A stretch of 64,000 nucleotides of DNA, from assembly GCF_013410565.1 (NCBI RefSeq), contig NZ_JACCFO010000001.1, positions 5,270,001-5,334,000 on the forward strand, in the 5' to 3' direction. The notes beneath the pieces are model-generated. The model was not told the origin of the DNA, searched no databases, and saw only the letters and a program-made list of their open reading frames with translations. The stretch comes from Streptomonospora nanhaiensis. Its GTDB lineage: Bacteria; Actinomycetota; Actinomycetes; Streptosporangiales; Streptosporangiaceae. The stretch's first letter is position 1. Every line of letters begins with the position of its first letter. Shown piece by piece: positions 45,861 to 54,700 of the stretch. The translations under genes were made by a program, and so were the position numbers.

Positions 45861-47126
45861 CTAGAAGACGTTGCCGCAGTAGGGCAGATCGGCGCGGTGC
45901 AGCGCGGTGTCCAGCCGCTGGACCGCGCCCGGCGCGACCTCGGTCAGCAACCCGGCCGCCAGGTAGCCGCCGAGGCGGGTGCCGCCCAGGTAGGCCGCGC
46001 CCAGGTGCGCCGTGTCCAGTCGGATGTCGGGCTCCTGGTCGGTGGGCCGGCAGCGGGCGGCCGCGGTGTCGGCCGTCAGCCGCCAGCGGCCCGCGTTCCA
46101 CGGGCAGTGGCGGTCGGCGACCTCCAGCACCACGTCCACCGGCGCCGCGTAGGAGCGCCGCTCCAGCGCCGAGGGCAGGTCGACCAGCCGGATCCACAAA
46201 TTGTCCACGTGCCGGCGCCGCGCCCGGTAGGGGTCGGCCAGCAGGTGGAACAGCGGGTCGTCGGGCGCGGCCATGTCGCAGGTGACCGTGGTGACCAGGT
46301 CGCGGGTGAGCACGTGCTCCCACAGCAGGGTGTGGGCGGCCGGCGCGGTGGCGTACAGCTCCTCGACCCGCAGCGCGCAGTCGGCGACGCCGTGGTCGTC
46401 CCACGTCTGGCGGGTGCGGTAGAGCACGTAGCCCAGCGGGCCGGCGTCGTCCTCGGCCACGGCGCACCGGAGGTCGCTGAACGGGTTGCCCGGCGGGTTG
46501 CGCAGCACGCGGGTCCACCACGCGTCACCGCGCTGGAACTCGCCGACGCGCTGCGGCGCCGCCGCCTGGTGCACCACGGCGATCTCCTTGCGGGCGTCGG
46601 CGGCGTCGAGCAGCCGCAGGCGCAGCGCGGGGTCGCGCGGGGCGTCGGGGCGCAGCGCGGCGTCGCGCGTGGGCAGGGTGAAGGAGACGGCGGCGGCCGC
46701 CGGTCCGTAGCCGAAGCGTCCGTAGATCCCGCCCTCGCTGGCGAAGAGGGCGGCGACGTCCTCGCCGCGTGCGCGGATGTCGGCCAACTGGCGGCGCATC
46801 AGCGCGCTGAGGATGCCGCGCCGCCGGTGGGTGGGCCACACGCCCACCGCCGAGACGGCGGCGACCGGGCGCGGGCCGCCGGGCAGGGTCATGGTGAAGC
46901 CGTGGGAGGTGGTGCTGCCCACCGGCTGGGGGCCGTCGAAGACGGTCAGCGTGCGGTCGAGGTCGGTGAGACCGCGGTAGAACTCGGCGTCGTTCTTGCC
47001 GCCGAGCAGGGCCTCGCCGACGACGCGGACGATGGCGGGGAACTCGGATTCTTCGGGCACCCGCGGGCTCCACCGCGCGGCCTGCCCCGGGTCCGCCTCA
47101 GCGGCACCATCTGCGGGAATGGACAT
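45861..47126 (-). CDS. Eis-like GNAT N-acetyltransferase
   Basis: A 421-residue member of the Eis family: two GNAT domains and a sterol-carrier-like C-terminal region. The acetyl-CoA loop VGVWPTHRRRGILSALMRRQL is near residues 93-113, FASEGGIYGRFGYG follows, and the chain ends NVF, providing the C-terminal carboxylate that is catalytic in Eis. Mycobacterial Eis acetylates amines of aminoglycosides and other substrates; the true substrate of this protein is unknown. The start ATG follows a TAGGCA by 6 nt, a near-match to a leaderless promoter. Confidence 0.9.
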   Translation of the reverse strand: MSIPADGAAEADPGQAARWSPRVPEESEFPAIVRVVGEALLGGKNDAEFYRGLTDLDRTLTVFDGPQPVGSTTSHGFTMTLPGGPRPVAAVSAVGVWPTHRRRGILSALMRRQLADIRARGEDVAALFASEGGIYGRFGYGPAAAAVSFTLPTRDAALRPDAPRDPALRLRLLDAADARKEIAVVHQAAAPQRVGEFQRGDAWWTRVLRNPPGNPFSDLRCAVAEDDAGPLGYVLYRTRQTWDDHGVADCALRVEELYATAPAAHTLLWEHVLTRDLVTTVTCDMAAPDDPLFHLLADPYRARRRHVDNLWIRLVDLPSALERRSYAAPVDVVLEVADRHCPWNAGRWRLTADTAAARCRPTDQEPDIRLDTAHLGAAYLGGTRLGGYLAAGLLTEVAPGAVQRLDTALHRADLPYCGNVF

Positions 47127-47342
47127 GGTCCGTGCCTACCACCCCCGCGCGCGGCGACGCGAACGGTTTTTCGCCCGGTACGGATTGCGCCCTGTCCGAA
47201 GACCGGGTTGACGACGGCCCGCGTCTGTGAATTTGCCGGGATTCCGCCCCGGGCGCCCGTCTGGACTGACGAGCACGCGATTCTCGGCACATACTGGATC
47301 ATGCGGAGTTCGACGCGATTTTCGGTGCGTATGCAGGCAAGA

Positions 47343-47359
47343 TATCGGCTCAGCCGATA
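47343..47359. promoter_or_regulatory. 17-bp palindrome before phosphatase gene
   Basis: TATCGGCT-C-AGCCGATA is a perfect inverted repeat with a one-base centre, 58 nt upstream of the phosphatase -10. The form suits a dimeric repressor or activator. Confidence 0.55.
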
Positions 47360-47416
47360 CACGGGGTGCGCGGAGAGGCGCCCGGCGGGCCGCGTGCCCG
47401 CCCCTGCCGCGCGCGC

Positions 47417-47422
47417 TACAGT
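47417..47422 (+). promoter_or_regulatory. Near-leaderless -10 of phosphatase gene
   Basis: TACAGT ends 9 nt before the ATG, leaving room for a leader of no more than a few bases. Confidence 0.45.
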
Positions 47423-47431
47423 GCGGGCACG

Positions 47432-48535
47432 ATGAACGCCACGCCGACCGCCCGACTCCTGCGCCGCGCGCGCTCGCTGTGGCAGCGCGCGGCCGCGCTG
47501 CTGCGGCGCAAGGTGCTGTTCCGCTACCGCCTGGTGCTGATCACGCTGGTCCTGCTGGCCGTGGGCATCGGCGTGGGCGCGGTGTGGGGCCCGCCCGGGT
47601 GGTTCCCGCCCAGCTCCGTCATCGTCACCGTGGTCGCCGGCGGGCTGCTGCTCAAGCGCAAGAGCCTGGCGTTCCTGCTGGCCGTCGACGCCGCCGTCCT
47701 GCTGTTCACCGCCTTCAGGCTGGACTTCGGCCAGGTCGGGCCCGGTCTGCTCGTCACCATCGGCGTCACCGCCGTGGTGGCCTACCTGCTCTCGGGCGTG
47801 CGCGAGCGCCTGGGCGTGCAGGGCCTCAGCGGCGAGCGCATGCTGCTGGAGCTGCGCGACCGCCTGCGCTCCCAGGGCGAACTCCCCGACCTGCCGCCCG
47901 GCTGGAGCGGCACCTCGGTGCTGCGCCAGGCCGGCGGGTCCTCCTTCGGCGGCGACTTCGTCGTCTCGATGCGCCAGGACGACCGCCTGGAGGTGGCGGT
48001 GGTCGACGTCTCGGGCAAGGGCATGGACGCCGGAACCCGCGCGCTCCTGCTCTCGGGCGCCTTCCGCGGGCTGATCGCCGCCGTGCCCAGCGGGGAGTTC
48101 CTCTCCCGGTGCAACGACCACCTGATCCGCACCTCCCTGGGCGAGGGGTTCGTCACCGCCGTCCACCTCAGCCTGGACCTGGAGACCGGCGACTACATCC
48201 TCGCCTCGGCCGGCCACCCGCCCGCCGTGCAGTACGAGTCCGCCACCGGCAAGTGGACCCCCACCGACGCCCGCGGCATGGTGCTGGGCGTGCTGCCCGA
48301 CACCGCCTACACGCCGGTCAAAGGCCGGCTGCGGCGCGGCGACGCCATCATGCTCTACACCGACGGCCTCATCGAGACCCCCGGCGAGGACCTCGACTCC
48401 GGGGTCGACCACCTGCTGCAGGAGGCCGAGGGCGCCTCGGCCAAGGGGTTCGAGCAGGGCGCCGTGGCGATCGTCGACTCCCTCAGCAAGGGCAAGAACG
48501 ACGACACCGCCCTCGTTGTGATCTGGCGCGACTGA
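47432..48535 (+). CDS. Membrane PP2C/SpoIIE-type phosphatase
   Basis: A 367-residue protein with three or four membrane helices (about residues 35-130) and a cytoplasmic SpoIIE-type Ser/Thr phosphatase domain (about 150-367). Metal-binding motifs are VVDVSGKGMDAG (about 190), YTDGLIE (about 310) and KNDDTALVVI. Such enzymes dephosphorylate anti-anti-sigma factors in partner-switching pathways that activate stress sigma factors, but no anti-sigma or STAS gene is adjacent, so its partner is elsewhere. Expression starts from a near-leaderless promoter, with a palindrome upstream. Confidence 0.88.
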   Translation: MNATPTARLLRRARSLWQRAAALLRRKVLFRYRLVLITLVLLAVGIGVGAVWGPPGWFPPSSVIVTVVAGGLLLKRKSLAFLLAVDAAVLLFTAFRLDFGQVGPGLLVTIGVTAVVAYLLSGVRERLGVQGLSGERMLLELRDRLRSQGELPDLPPGWSGTSVLRQAGGSSFGGDFVVSMRQDDRLEVAVVDVSGKGMDAGTRALLLSGAFRGLIAAVPSGEFLSRCNDHLIRTSLGEGFVTAVHLSLDLETGDYILASAGHPPAVQYESATGKWTPTDARGMVLGVLPDTAYTPVKGRLRRGDAIMLYTDGLIETPGEDLDSGVDHLLQEAEGASAKGFEQGAVAIVDSLSKGKNDDTALVVIWRD

Positions 48536-48676
48536 GCCCGGCGGCGCGGCGCGGCGTGCCGGGCCCGCCACGGGTGCCGGTAGGGTCGTCATGTTCCCCG
48601 GGCAGACGAGAGGTGCCTCGTTGCCGTGTCCAGAGGCCCCCGCGCCCCACACGCGATCGACAAGGGGGTGCTCAGC

Positions 48677-50023
48677 ATGGCCGACGACGACGAGCGCGAG
48701 ATCGAACTCACCTCGCTGGTCGAACGCAACGACCTCACCGGGATCCGGCTGTGGCTGGCCGAGCACCAGCCCTACGAGATCGCCGACGAGCTGTCGCGGA
48801 TGGACGTCCACCTCGCGCTGGTGCCCTTCCGGCTGCTGGACAAGGACCGCGAGCTGGAGGTCTTCGAGGAGCTCGACCCCCACCACCAGCACCAGATCCT
48901 GCTGGGCCTGCGCGACTCCGCGTTCCGCGCGCTGCTGGAGGAGATGGACCCCGACAACCGCGCGCGGCTGATCGGGGAGGCCCCGGCCAAGATCGCCACC
49001 CGGGCGCTGGCCGGGCTCAGCCCGGCCGAGCGCAAGATGACGGCGGCGCTGCTGGGCTACCCCGAGGGCTCGGTGGGCCGGTACATGACCCCCGAGACCG
49101 TCATCCTGCACCGCGACCTCACCGTGGGCCGGGCGCTGGAGGTGGTGCGGGCCAAGGGCGCCGACGCCGAGACCGTCTACACCCTGCCGGTGGTGGACGA
49201 CGGCCGCCGCCTGGCCGGCACGGTCCAGCTCAGCGACCTGGTGGTCAGCGACGACTTCGAGCTGATCAAGGACATCGTGGACGTCCTGGTGCCCCGGGTG
49301 CGCGCCACCGAGCCCGCCGAGGACGCCGCGCGGCTGATGCAGCAGGCCAACCTGGTGGCGCTGCCGGTGGTGGACTCCGAGGAGCGGTTCGTCGGCCTGC
49401 TCACCTTCGACGACGCCCTGGAGCTGATCGAGGCCGCCGACACCGAGGACATCGCCCGCCAGTCCGGTGCGAGCCCGGTCTCGGGCCACTACGTCGCCGC
49501 GGGCGTGGTGCGCCTGGCGCGCGCCCGGTCGGTGTGGCTGCTGCTGCTCATCGTCGCCGCCACCCTCACCGTCAACGTGATGCAGGTCTTCGAGGCCACC
49601 CTGGAGCAGGTCACGGCGCTGGCCCTGTTCGTCCCGATGCTCACCGGCACCGGCGGCAACGTCGGCTCCCAGTCGGCCACCGCGATCGTGCGCGCCCTGG
49701 CCGTGGGCGAGGTGCGGCTGCGCGACCTGCCCATGGTGGCGTGGAAGGAGTCGCGGGTCGGCGTGCTGCTGGGCCTCATGCTGGCCGGTGTGGCGCTGGT
49801 GGTGGGCACGGCGCTGGTGGGCCTGCGCATCGCGGCCGTGGTGGCGGTGGCGGTGATCGCCATCTGCACGTGGGCGGCGGTCATCGGCAGCACCATGCCC
49901 ATCCTCGCCCGCCGGGTCGGGGTGGACCCCGCCGTGGTCTCCGCGCCCCTGGTCTCCACCCTGGTCGACGCCACCGGCCTGCTGATCTACTTCTCCATCG
50001 CCCGCCTCATCCTGGGCGTCTAG
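48677..50023 (+). CDS. mgtE: Magnesium transporter MgtE
   Basis: Mg2+ channel of the cytoplasmic membrane. The 448-residue protein has the MgtE order: cytosolic N domain (about 1-125, with LRDSAFRALLEEMDPDNRARLIGEAP), two CBS domains that sense cytosolic Mg2+ (about 130-255), the plug helix and five membrane helices. The pore signature PMLTGTGGNVGSQSATAIVR is at about residue 320. ATG 48677 has AGGGGG upstream; TAGGGT at about 48581 would give a leader of about 85 nt. I see no M-box riboswitch in it. Confidence 0.95.
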   Translation: MADDDEREIELTSLVERNDLTGIRLWLAEHQPYEIADELSRMDVHLALVPFRLLDKDRELEVFEELDPHHQHQILLGLRDSAFRALLEEMDPDNRARLIGEAPAKIATRALAGLSPAERKMTAALLGYPEGSVGRYMTPETVILHRDLTVGRALEVVRAKGADAETVYTLPVVDDGRRLAGTVQLSDLVVSDDFELIKDIVDVLVPRVRATEPAEDAARLMQQANLVALPVVDSEERFVGLLTFDDALELIEAADTEDIARQSGASPVSGHYVAAGVVRLARARSVWLLLLIVAATLTVNVMQVFEATLEQVTALALFVPMLTGTGGNVGSQSATAIVRALAVGEVRLRDLPMVAWKESRVGVLLGLMLAGVALVVGTALVGLRIAAVVAVAVIAICTWAAVIGSTMPILARRVGVDPAVVSAPLVSTLVDATGLLIYFSIARLILGV

Positions 50024-50142
50024 CCCCGCTCCGTGCGTCGCTTTACGCGACCGTGGTGCTACGCATCGGAGTAGCCGGTGGTCGCGGCGGGTATGCCCAG
50101 ACGACCGACGAACGTCGTCGCTGCGAGCAGGAGGTGGAAGGC

Positions 50143-50367
50143 ATGGGTGCCTTCGACAAGTTCAAGGACGCGGCCGGGGACCACGGCGACCAGGTCGCCA
50201 AGGGCGTCGACAAGGCCGAGGAGTTCGCCAAGGACCGCACCGGCGGCAAGTACGACGACCAGATCGACAAGGCCGGCGGCTCCGCCACCGAGTACCTGCG
50301 CCGCCAGGCCGAGCAGGACCGCGCCCGCGGCAACGCCGGCGAGGAGCGCGGGGGCGGGGGCTCCTGA
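50143..50367 (+). CDS. MT0933-like antitoxin-family small protein
   Basis: A 74-residue charged protein: MGAFDKFKDAAGDHGDQVAK, then GVDKAEEFAKDRTGGKYDDQ and a Gly-rich end. The pattern (FDKxKD, then DxxTGGKYxxQIDKA) matches the MT0933/Rv0909 family, annotated as antitoxins in mycobacteria, and is also close to CsbD-type stress proteins. No toxin gene is adjacent, so a general stress role is as likely as toxin neutralisation. GGAGG lies about 8 nt before the ATG. A true T-run terminator follows. Confidence 0.82.
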   Translation: MGAFDKFKDAAGDHGDQVAKGVDKAEEFAKDRTGGKYDDQIDKAGGSATEYLRRQAEQDRARGNAGEERGGGGS

Positions 50368-50391
50368 CCCCGCGCACGGCGTGAACCCGAG

Positions 50392-50433
50392 GGGCGGCCG
50401 CGGACCGGGGGCACGGTCCGCGGCCGCCCTTTT
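50392..50433 (+). terminator. Rho-independent terminator with T-run
   Basis: A perfect 16-bp stem (GGGCGGCCGCGGACCG and complement), a 6-nt loop and TTTT. One of the few classical terminators in the window. Confidence 0.85.
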
Positions 50434-50460
50434 CCGTGCTTGGTGCGCCATGATGGGGGC

Positions 50461-51294
50461 GTGCCCCCTGCCGCGCCGCCCGACCGCGCCCGCCGCCTGT
50501 CCCCGCTCCCGATCCTGCTGGCGCGGGTGCGCATGCCGCTGATGTGGGCCGGCACCGCGGCGCTGGCCTTCGGCGGGTTCGCGGGGCTGTCCTGGTGGGT
50601 GCGCGGCCCCCTGTTCGCGCTCGGCCTACTCGTCTACCTGCGGCTGGGCCGGGTGCGGTGCGAGCCCCGGACGGTCCTGCCGCCGGTGCGGGGGCGCTGG
50701 ATGGCGCTGACCGGCCCGGCCGACGCCGTGCCCAGCCAGGGCGCCCACGCCTACGGCCAGACCTACGCCCTGGCCCTGGCCGCCGAGCCCGCCGACGGCT
50801 CCCGCCCCGACGTCGCCTGGCGCCCGCTGAGCCGACCGCCCGAGGAGTTCCCCGCCTTCGGCGAACCCGTCCACGCGCCCCTGGCCGGCACCGTGGTCAC
50901 CGTCCACCAGCGGGCGCGCGACCACCGCAGCCGCACGTCGTGGCCGTGGCTGGTGGCGATGGTCGCCGAGACCGCGCTGCGCGAGCTGCGGGGCCCCGCC
51001 GGGCTGCTGGGCAACCACGTCGTCATCGAGGCGGACGGGGGCGGCTACCTGCTGCTGGGCCACCTGCGCCGGGGCTCGGTCGCGGTCGCGCCGGGGGAGC
51101 GGGTGGCGGCCGGGCAGCACGTCGCCGACTGCGGCAGCTCGGGCAGCTGCGCCGAGCCGCAGCTGCGCCTGCAGCTGATGGACCACCGCCGGCCGCTCGT
51201 GGCGGCCGGCCTGCCGCTGCGGTTCGCGCCGGGCTCCTTCACCGGCCCCCACCGCGACGGCGTGCCGCGCGCCTGGCGGCCGTTCACCGCCTGA
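50461..51294 (+). CDS. Degenerate M23 (LytM-like) protein, probably inactive
   Basis: A 277-residue protein with an N-terminal membrane hairpin (about residues 25-60) and an M23/LytM domain. The domain is plain to see (GNHVVIEADGGGYLLLGHL, GQHVADCGSSGS, LMD), but every metal-ligand position I can align is changed. Relatives read SHGT...YAIDL and EPHxHFQLMD; here they are SQGA (Gln93), YALAL (Ala105) and EPQLRLQLMD (Gln234, Arg236). Zinc-dependent peptidoglycan cleavage is thus unlikely; a binding or regulatory role is more probable, as in EnvC or NlpD. GTG 50461 is the likely start. Its stop abuts the convergent ABC gene stop as TGATCA. Confidence 0.82.
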   Translation: MPPAAPPDRARRLSPLPILLARVRMPLMWAGTAALAFGGFAGLSWWVRGPLFALGLLVYLRLGRVRCEPRTVLPPVRGRWMALTGPADAVPSQGAHAYGQTYALALAAEPADGSRPDVAWRPLSRPPEEFPAFGEPVHAPLAGTVVTVHQRARDHRSRTSWPWLVAMVAETALRELRGPAGLLGNHVVIEADGGGYLLLGHLRRGSVAVAPGERVAAGQHVADCGSSGSCAEPQLRLQLMDHRRPLVAAGLPLRFAPGSFTGPHRDGVPRAWRPFTA

Positions 51295-52113
51295 TCAGGC
51301 GCCCGGCGCGGCGGTGCGGGCGCTCCAGCGGCCCCCGCGCCGCTCGATCTCGATCGGGTGGTCGAAGCACGCGGTCACCAGCTTGGTGGTGAGCGTGGCC
51401 CCGGCCTCGCCGGCCGCCACCACCTGGCCGCCGCGCAGCAGCATGGCGTGGGTGGTGGAGGCGGGCAGCTCCTCCAGGTGGTGGGTGACCAGCACCGTGG
51501 CCAGGTCGGGGTGCTCGGCGCGCAGCTGGTCGATGCTGGTCAGCAGCTGCTCGCGGGCGGCGACGTCCAGGCCGGTGGCCGGCTCGTCGAGCAGCAGCAG
51601 GCGCGGGACGGGCATCAGCGCGCGGGCGATGAGGAGCCGCCCGCGCTCGCCCTGGGACAGGGTGGGCCAGGTCTCCTCGCGCAGCGCGGTCACACCCAGC
51701 ATGGCCATGAGGTGGTCGGCGCGCGCCTCCTCCTCGGGCGCGGGCCGCCAGCGCGGCGGGATCTCGATGCTGCCGGTGGCGCCGGTGAGCACGATGTCGC
51801 GGCCGCGCAGCGCCGAGCGCAGATCGTGGCGCGGGTTGACGTGGCCGATGAAGCGGCGGAGTTCGCGGATGTCGGTGCGGCCCAGCCGGCGGCCCAGGAT
51901 CTCCACGGTGCCGCGCGTGGGGTGCTGCACGGCGCCCAGGAGGCTGAGCAGAGTGCTCTTGCCCGCGCCGTTGGGTCCCAGCAGCGCCCAGTGCTCTCCG
52001 GGGCGCACCACCAGGCTCACCTGGTCCAGAAGGGTCTTGCCGGACCGGACGAGGTCGACGCGGTCCGCGCTGAGCAGGGGGGAGGCGGCGGCCTCCGCAG
52101 AGTCGAGGGTCAC
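51295..52113 (-). CDS. Orphan ABC transporter ATP-binding protein
   Basis: A 272-residue single ATPase cassette: Walker A GPNGAGKST, signature TLSQGERGRL, Walker B LLLLDEPATGLD and switch VTHHLEEL. The layout and the segments IGHVNPRHDLRSALRGRDIVLTG and EIPPRW are like the ModF/YlmA-type ATPases, which lack an adjacent permease. GTG 52113 is the natural start. With no membrane subunit nearby its role is unclear; it could serve a distant permease or act as a non-transport ATPase. It is divergent from the ferredoxin-like gene. Confidence 0.88.
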   Translation of the reverse strand: MTLDSAEAAASPLLSADRVDLVRSGKTLLDQVSLVVRPGEHWALLGPNGAGKSTLLSLLGAVQHPTRGTVEILGRRLGRTDIRELRRFIGHVNPRHDLRSALRGRDIVLTGATGSIEIPPRWRPAPEEEARADHLMAMLGVTALREETWPTLSQGERGRLLIARALMPVPRLLLLDEPATGLDVAAREQLLTSIDQLRAEHPDLATVLVTHHLEELPASTTHAMLLRGGQVVAAGEAGATLTTKLVTACFDHPIEIERRGGRWSARTAAPGA

Positions 52114-52272
52114 GCGTCCACGGTAGCGCCGCGCTGCGGCGGCTCGTGCGACGCGGGTGCGAAGCCGCAGGTCGGAGCGTTGGGGACCGGTGGATACCGT
52201 TGAGGAGGGCAGGACCGGCGGCCGGGCAGGGCGCCGCCGCGCCGCCATAGCGAGGAGGAGGCCCCGATCCCC

Positions 52273-52839
52273 GTGGAGCCCGCAGGACGCCCGTGCCGGC
52301 TGGTGGTGTGCCGCGGCTGCTGCTGCGGCACCCGCAAGAAGGTGCCCGGCGTGGACCACGCCGCGCAGCTGGCGCGGTTGCGCGGCCTGCGCGACGGCCT
52401 GGGCCGTGACGTCCCGGTGCGCACCAGCACCTGCCTGGGCGTCTGCTTCCAGGCCAACGTCGTGGTGGTGCAGCCCTCCAGCGAGGGGCGGGCGCGCGGC
52501 GGGCGCCCGGTGTGGCTGGGGGAGTTCACCGAGGACCGGATGGTCGACGACCTCCAGGACTGGATCGCCGAGGGCGGTCCGGGGGCCGCGCCGCTGCCCG
52601 AGGCGCTGGCCGGCCACCTCACGTCCAAGGACGCCAAGAAGCCGAAGAAGGCCAAGAAGAAGGCCAAGGACAAGACGGCGAAGAAGGACCGCAAGGCCAA
52701 GAAGGCCAAGAAGGCCGCGAAGGCGGAGAAGGAGCGGCGGCGGTCGGGGCAGCGCCCCGCGCCCGGCGCGCCCGGCGGCACAAAGAAGGACAGGAAAGAC
52801 AAAAAGGACAAGAAGCGCAAGAAGAAGGACCGCCGGTAG
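52273..52839 (+). CDS. Thioredoxin-like [2Fe-2S] ferredoxin with Lys-rich tail
   Basis: A 188-residue protein. Residues 1-115 are a thioredoxin-like ferredoxin: CRGCCCGTRKKVPGVDHAAQL, then TCLGVCFQANVV, giving a CxxC..C and CxxxC set that can hold a [2Fe-2S] cluster, as in the small Clostridium-type ferredoxins. Residues about 120-188 are a tail of repeated KK/KAK units (for example KKPKKAKKKAKDK) with almost no hydrophobic residue, which could bind nucleic acid or membranes. The Lys tail is the odd part. GTG 52273 follows GAGGAGG at a long spacing. A large hairpin follows the gene. Confidence 0.85.
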   Translation: MEPAGRPCRLVVCRGCCCGTRKKVPGVDHAAQLARLRGLRDGLGRDVPVRTSTCLGVCFQANVVVVQPSSEGRARGGRPVWLGEFTEDRMVDDLQDWIAEGGPGAAPLPEALAGHLTSKDAKKPKKAKKKAKDKTAKKDRKAKKAKKAAKAEKERRRSGQRPAPGAPGGTKKDRKDKKDKKRKKKDRR

Positions 52840-52883
52840 CCCGGCGGTCCGTACTCCGGCGCTCCGCGCGCCGCGAGGGACGC

Positions 52884-52985
52884 GGTGTGCGGCGGCCGCG
52901 TGCCCCGCGCCGCCGCACACCCGTCCCCGCGGCCGGCGGCGGTCCGGCCGGGCGAAGCCGGGCCGCCGCCGGCCGCGGGGACGGG
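52884..52985. terminator. Double hairpin, bidirectional terminator
   Basis: First an 11-bp stem (GTGTGCGGCG/CGCCGCACAC, 52884-52921), then a 23-bp perfect stem starting CCCGTCCCCGCGGCC (52920-52985) with five more pairs inside. It separates the ferredoxin and the convergent MFS gene. Confidence 0.8.
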
Positions 52986-52989
52986 TGGC

Positions 52990-54630
52990 TCAGTCGCCCA
53001 CCCCCGCCGGCGCGGCGGGGCGGCCCTGCGCGGCGTCGGCCTCGACGTCGGCCGCGTTCTCGCCGAGCCGCGTGGCCAGCGGGCGCTCGGTGATGAAGAA
53101 GGTCAGCACGAACCCCGCGAGCACGATCGGCACGGCGTAGACGAAGATCGGCGGCAGCGCCTCGGCGAACGCCCGCACCAGGAAGTCGCGGACCTGCGGA
53201 TCGAGCGCGGCCAGCATCTCGGGGGTCAGCGAGCTGAGACCGGCCTCGCCGCCCTCGAACTGCATGCTCTGCGCCGCGCCCGCCGGCAGGTCGGCCACCT
53301 GGTCGTTGAGGCGGTTGACGAAGATCGAACCGAAGACCGCGATACCGAAGGACGCGCCGATCTGGCGGAAGTAGTTCGTGGCCGAGGTGGCGGTGCCCAG
53401 ATGGCGCGGCGGCGCGGAGTTCTGCACGATGAGGATCAGGTTCTGCATCACCATGCCGACGCCCAGGCCCAGCACCAGCATGCCCGTGGCGTTGAACAGG
53501 TAGCTGGAGTCGGCGTCCATCCGCGACAGCAGGAGCAGGCCCAGCACGATCACCGCGGTGCCCGCGATCGGCCAGATCTTGTAGCGGCCGCTGCTGCTGA
53601 TCAGCCGGCCGGTGGTGATGGTGGCGGTGAGCATGCCCACCACCATCGGGATCATCCGCAGGCCCGACTCGGTGGCGCTGGCCCCGTTGACCATCTGCAG
53701 GAAGGTCGGCAGGTAGGACACCGTCGAGAACATCGCGATGCCCACGGTGATGCCCACCAGGGAGGTCAGCACGAAGTCGCGGTCGCGGAACAGGCTCAGC
53801 GGGATGACCGGCTCGGCCGCGAACCGCTCGGCCACCACGAACAGCACGGCGGCGATCACGGCGGCGGCGGCCAGCCCGATGATGACGGGGCTGGTCCAGT
53901 CGTACTCCGTGCCGCCCCAGCTGGTGACCAGCACCAGGCAGACGCTGGCCGCGGCCAGCAGCAGCGTGCCGAGGTAGTCCAGCCGGGGGCGGGGGCCCTC
54001 GGGGCGGGGCAGGTTCAGCGCCGCGGTGACCACGATGAGCGAGAGCGCGCCCAGCGGCAGGTTGATGTAGAAGATCCACCGCCACGACAGGTGGTCGGTG
54101 AACAGCCCGCCCAGCAGCGGCCCGGCGACCGAGGCCAGGCCGAAGACGCCGCCGATGAGGCCCATGTAGCGGCCGCGCTCGCGGGGCGGGACGATGTCGG
54201 CCACGATGGCCTGCGCGCTGATCATCAGCCCGCCGCCGCCGATGCCCTGGAGCGCGCGGAACAGGATGAGCTGTGTCATGTCCTGCGCGGCGCCCGAGAG
54301 CACCGAGCCCAGCAGGAAGGTGACGATGGCGAACTGGAAGACGATCTTGCGGCCGAACAGGTCGCCGGCCTTGCCGTAGATCGGCATGCCCACGGTGGCC
54401 GCCAGCATGTAGGCGGTGACCACCCAGGACAGCTGCTCCAGGCCGTGGAGTTCGCCCACGATGGTGGGCAGCGCAGTGGAGACGATGGTCTGGTCGAGGG
54501 CTCCCAGCAGCATCGTCAGCATCACGCCGACGAACACCCAGAGGACCCGGCGGCGCGGCAGCGTGCCGGAGGGGTCGGCGGCCGCGGGTGCGGGTTCGGG
54601 TAACGGCGACTGCGCGCGTGTGGAGGTCAT
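52990..54630 (-). CDS. DHA2 family (EmrB/QacA) drug:H+ antiporter
   Basis: A 546-residue permease with 14 predicted helices. DHA2 motifs are [17 protein letters not shown] (motif D1), [10 protein letters not shown] (motif A), [12 protein letters not shown] (motif B) and GPLLGGLF (motif C). The role is proton-driven efflux of lipophilic drugs or an endogenous metabolite. It lies 70 nt after a tetR gene on the same strand, so the two form an operon and the TetR probably controls efflux. The last 30 residues are disordered. Substrate unknown. Confidence 0.92.
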   Translation of the reverse strand: MTSTRAQSPLPEPAPAAADPSGTLPRRRVLWVFVGVMLTMLLGALDQTIVSTALPTIVGELHGLEQLSWVVTAYMLAATVGMPIYGKAGDLFGRKIVFQFAIVTFLLGSVLSGAAQDMTQLILFRALQGIGGGGLMISAQAIVADIVPPRERGRYMGLIGGVFGLASVAGPLLGGLFTDHLSWRWIFYINLPLGALSLIVVTAALNLPRPEGPRPRLDYLGTLLLAAASVCLVLVTSWGGTEYDWTSPVIIGLAAAAVIAAVLFVVAERFAAEPVIPLSLFRDRDFVLTSLVGITVGIAMFSTVSYLPTFLQMVNGASATESGLRMIPMVVGMLTATITTGRLISSSGRYKIWPIAGTAVIVLGLLLLSRMDADSSYLFNATGMLVLGLGVGMVMQNLILIVQNSAPPRHLGTATSATNYFRQIGASFGIAVFGSIFVNRLNDQVADLPAGAAQSMQFEGGEAGLSSLTPEMLAALDPQVRDFLVRAFAEALPPIFVYAVPIVLAGFVLTFFITERPLATRLGENAADVEADAAQGRPAAPAGVGD

Positions 54631-54700
54631 GGATTACTGCTCGCTTCCCCTGATCGGTACACGGGCCGAGCGGGCGCGGCGCGTGTGCTGGCGGCCCGCC

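Larger units (their letters stand above)
47127..47431. other. Divergent control region, Eis-like gene and phosphatase gene
   Basis: 305 bp without a credible gene. Its right half is less GC-rich and holds the perfect 17-bp palindrome at 47343-47359 and the phosphatase promoter. Confidence 0.5.

Noticed and set aside
48590-48676. M-box riboswitch before mgtE
   Set aside because: The leader is only about 85 nt, too short, and lacks the conserved M-box blocks.
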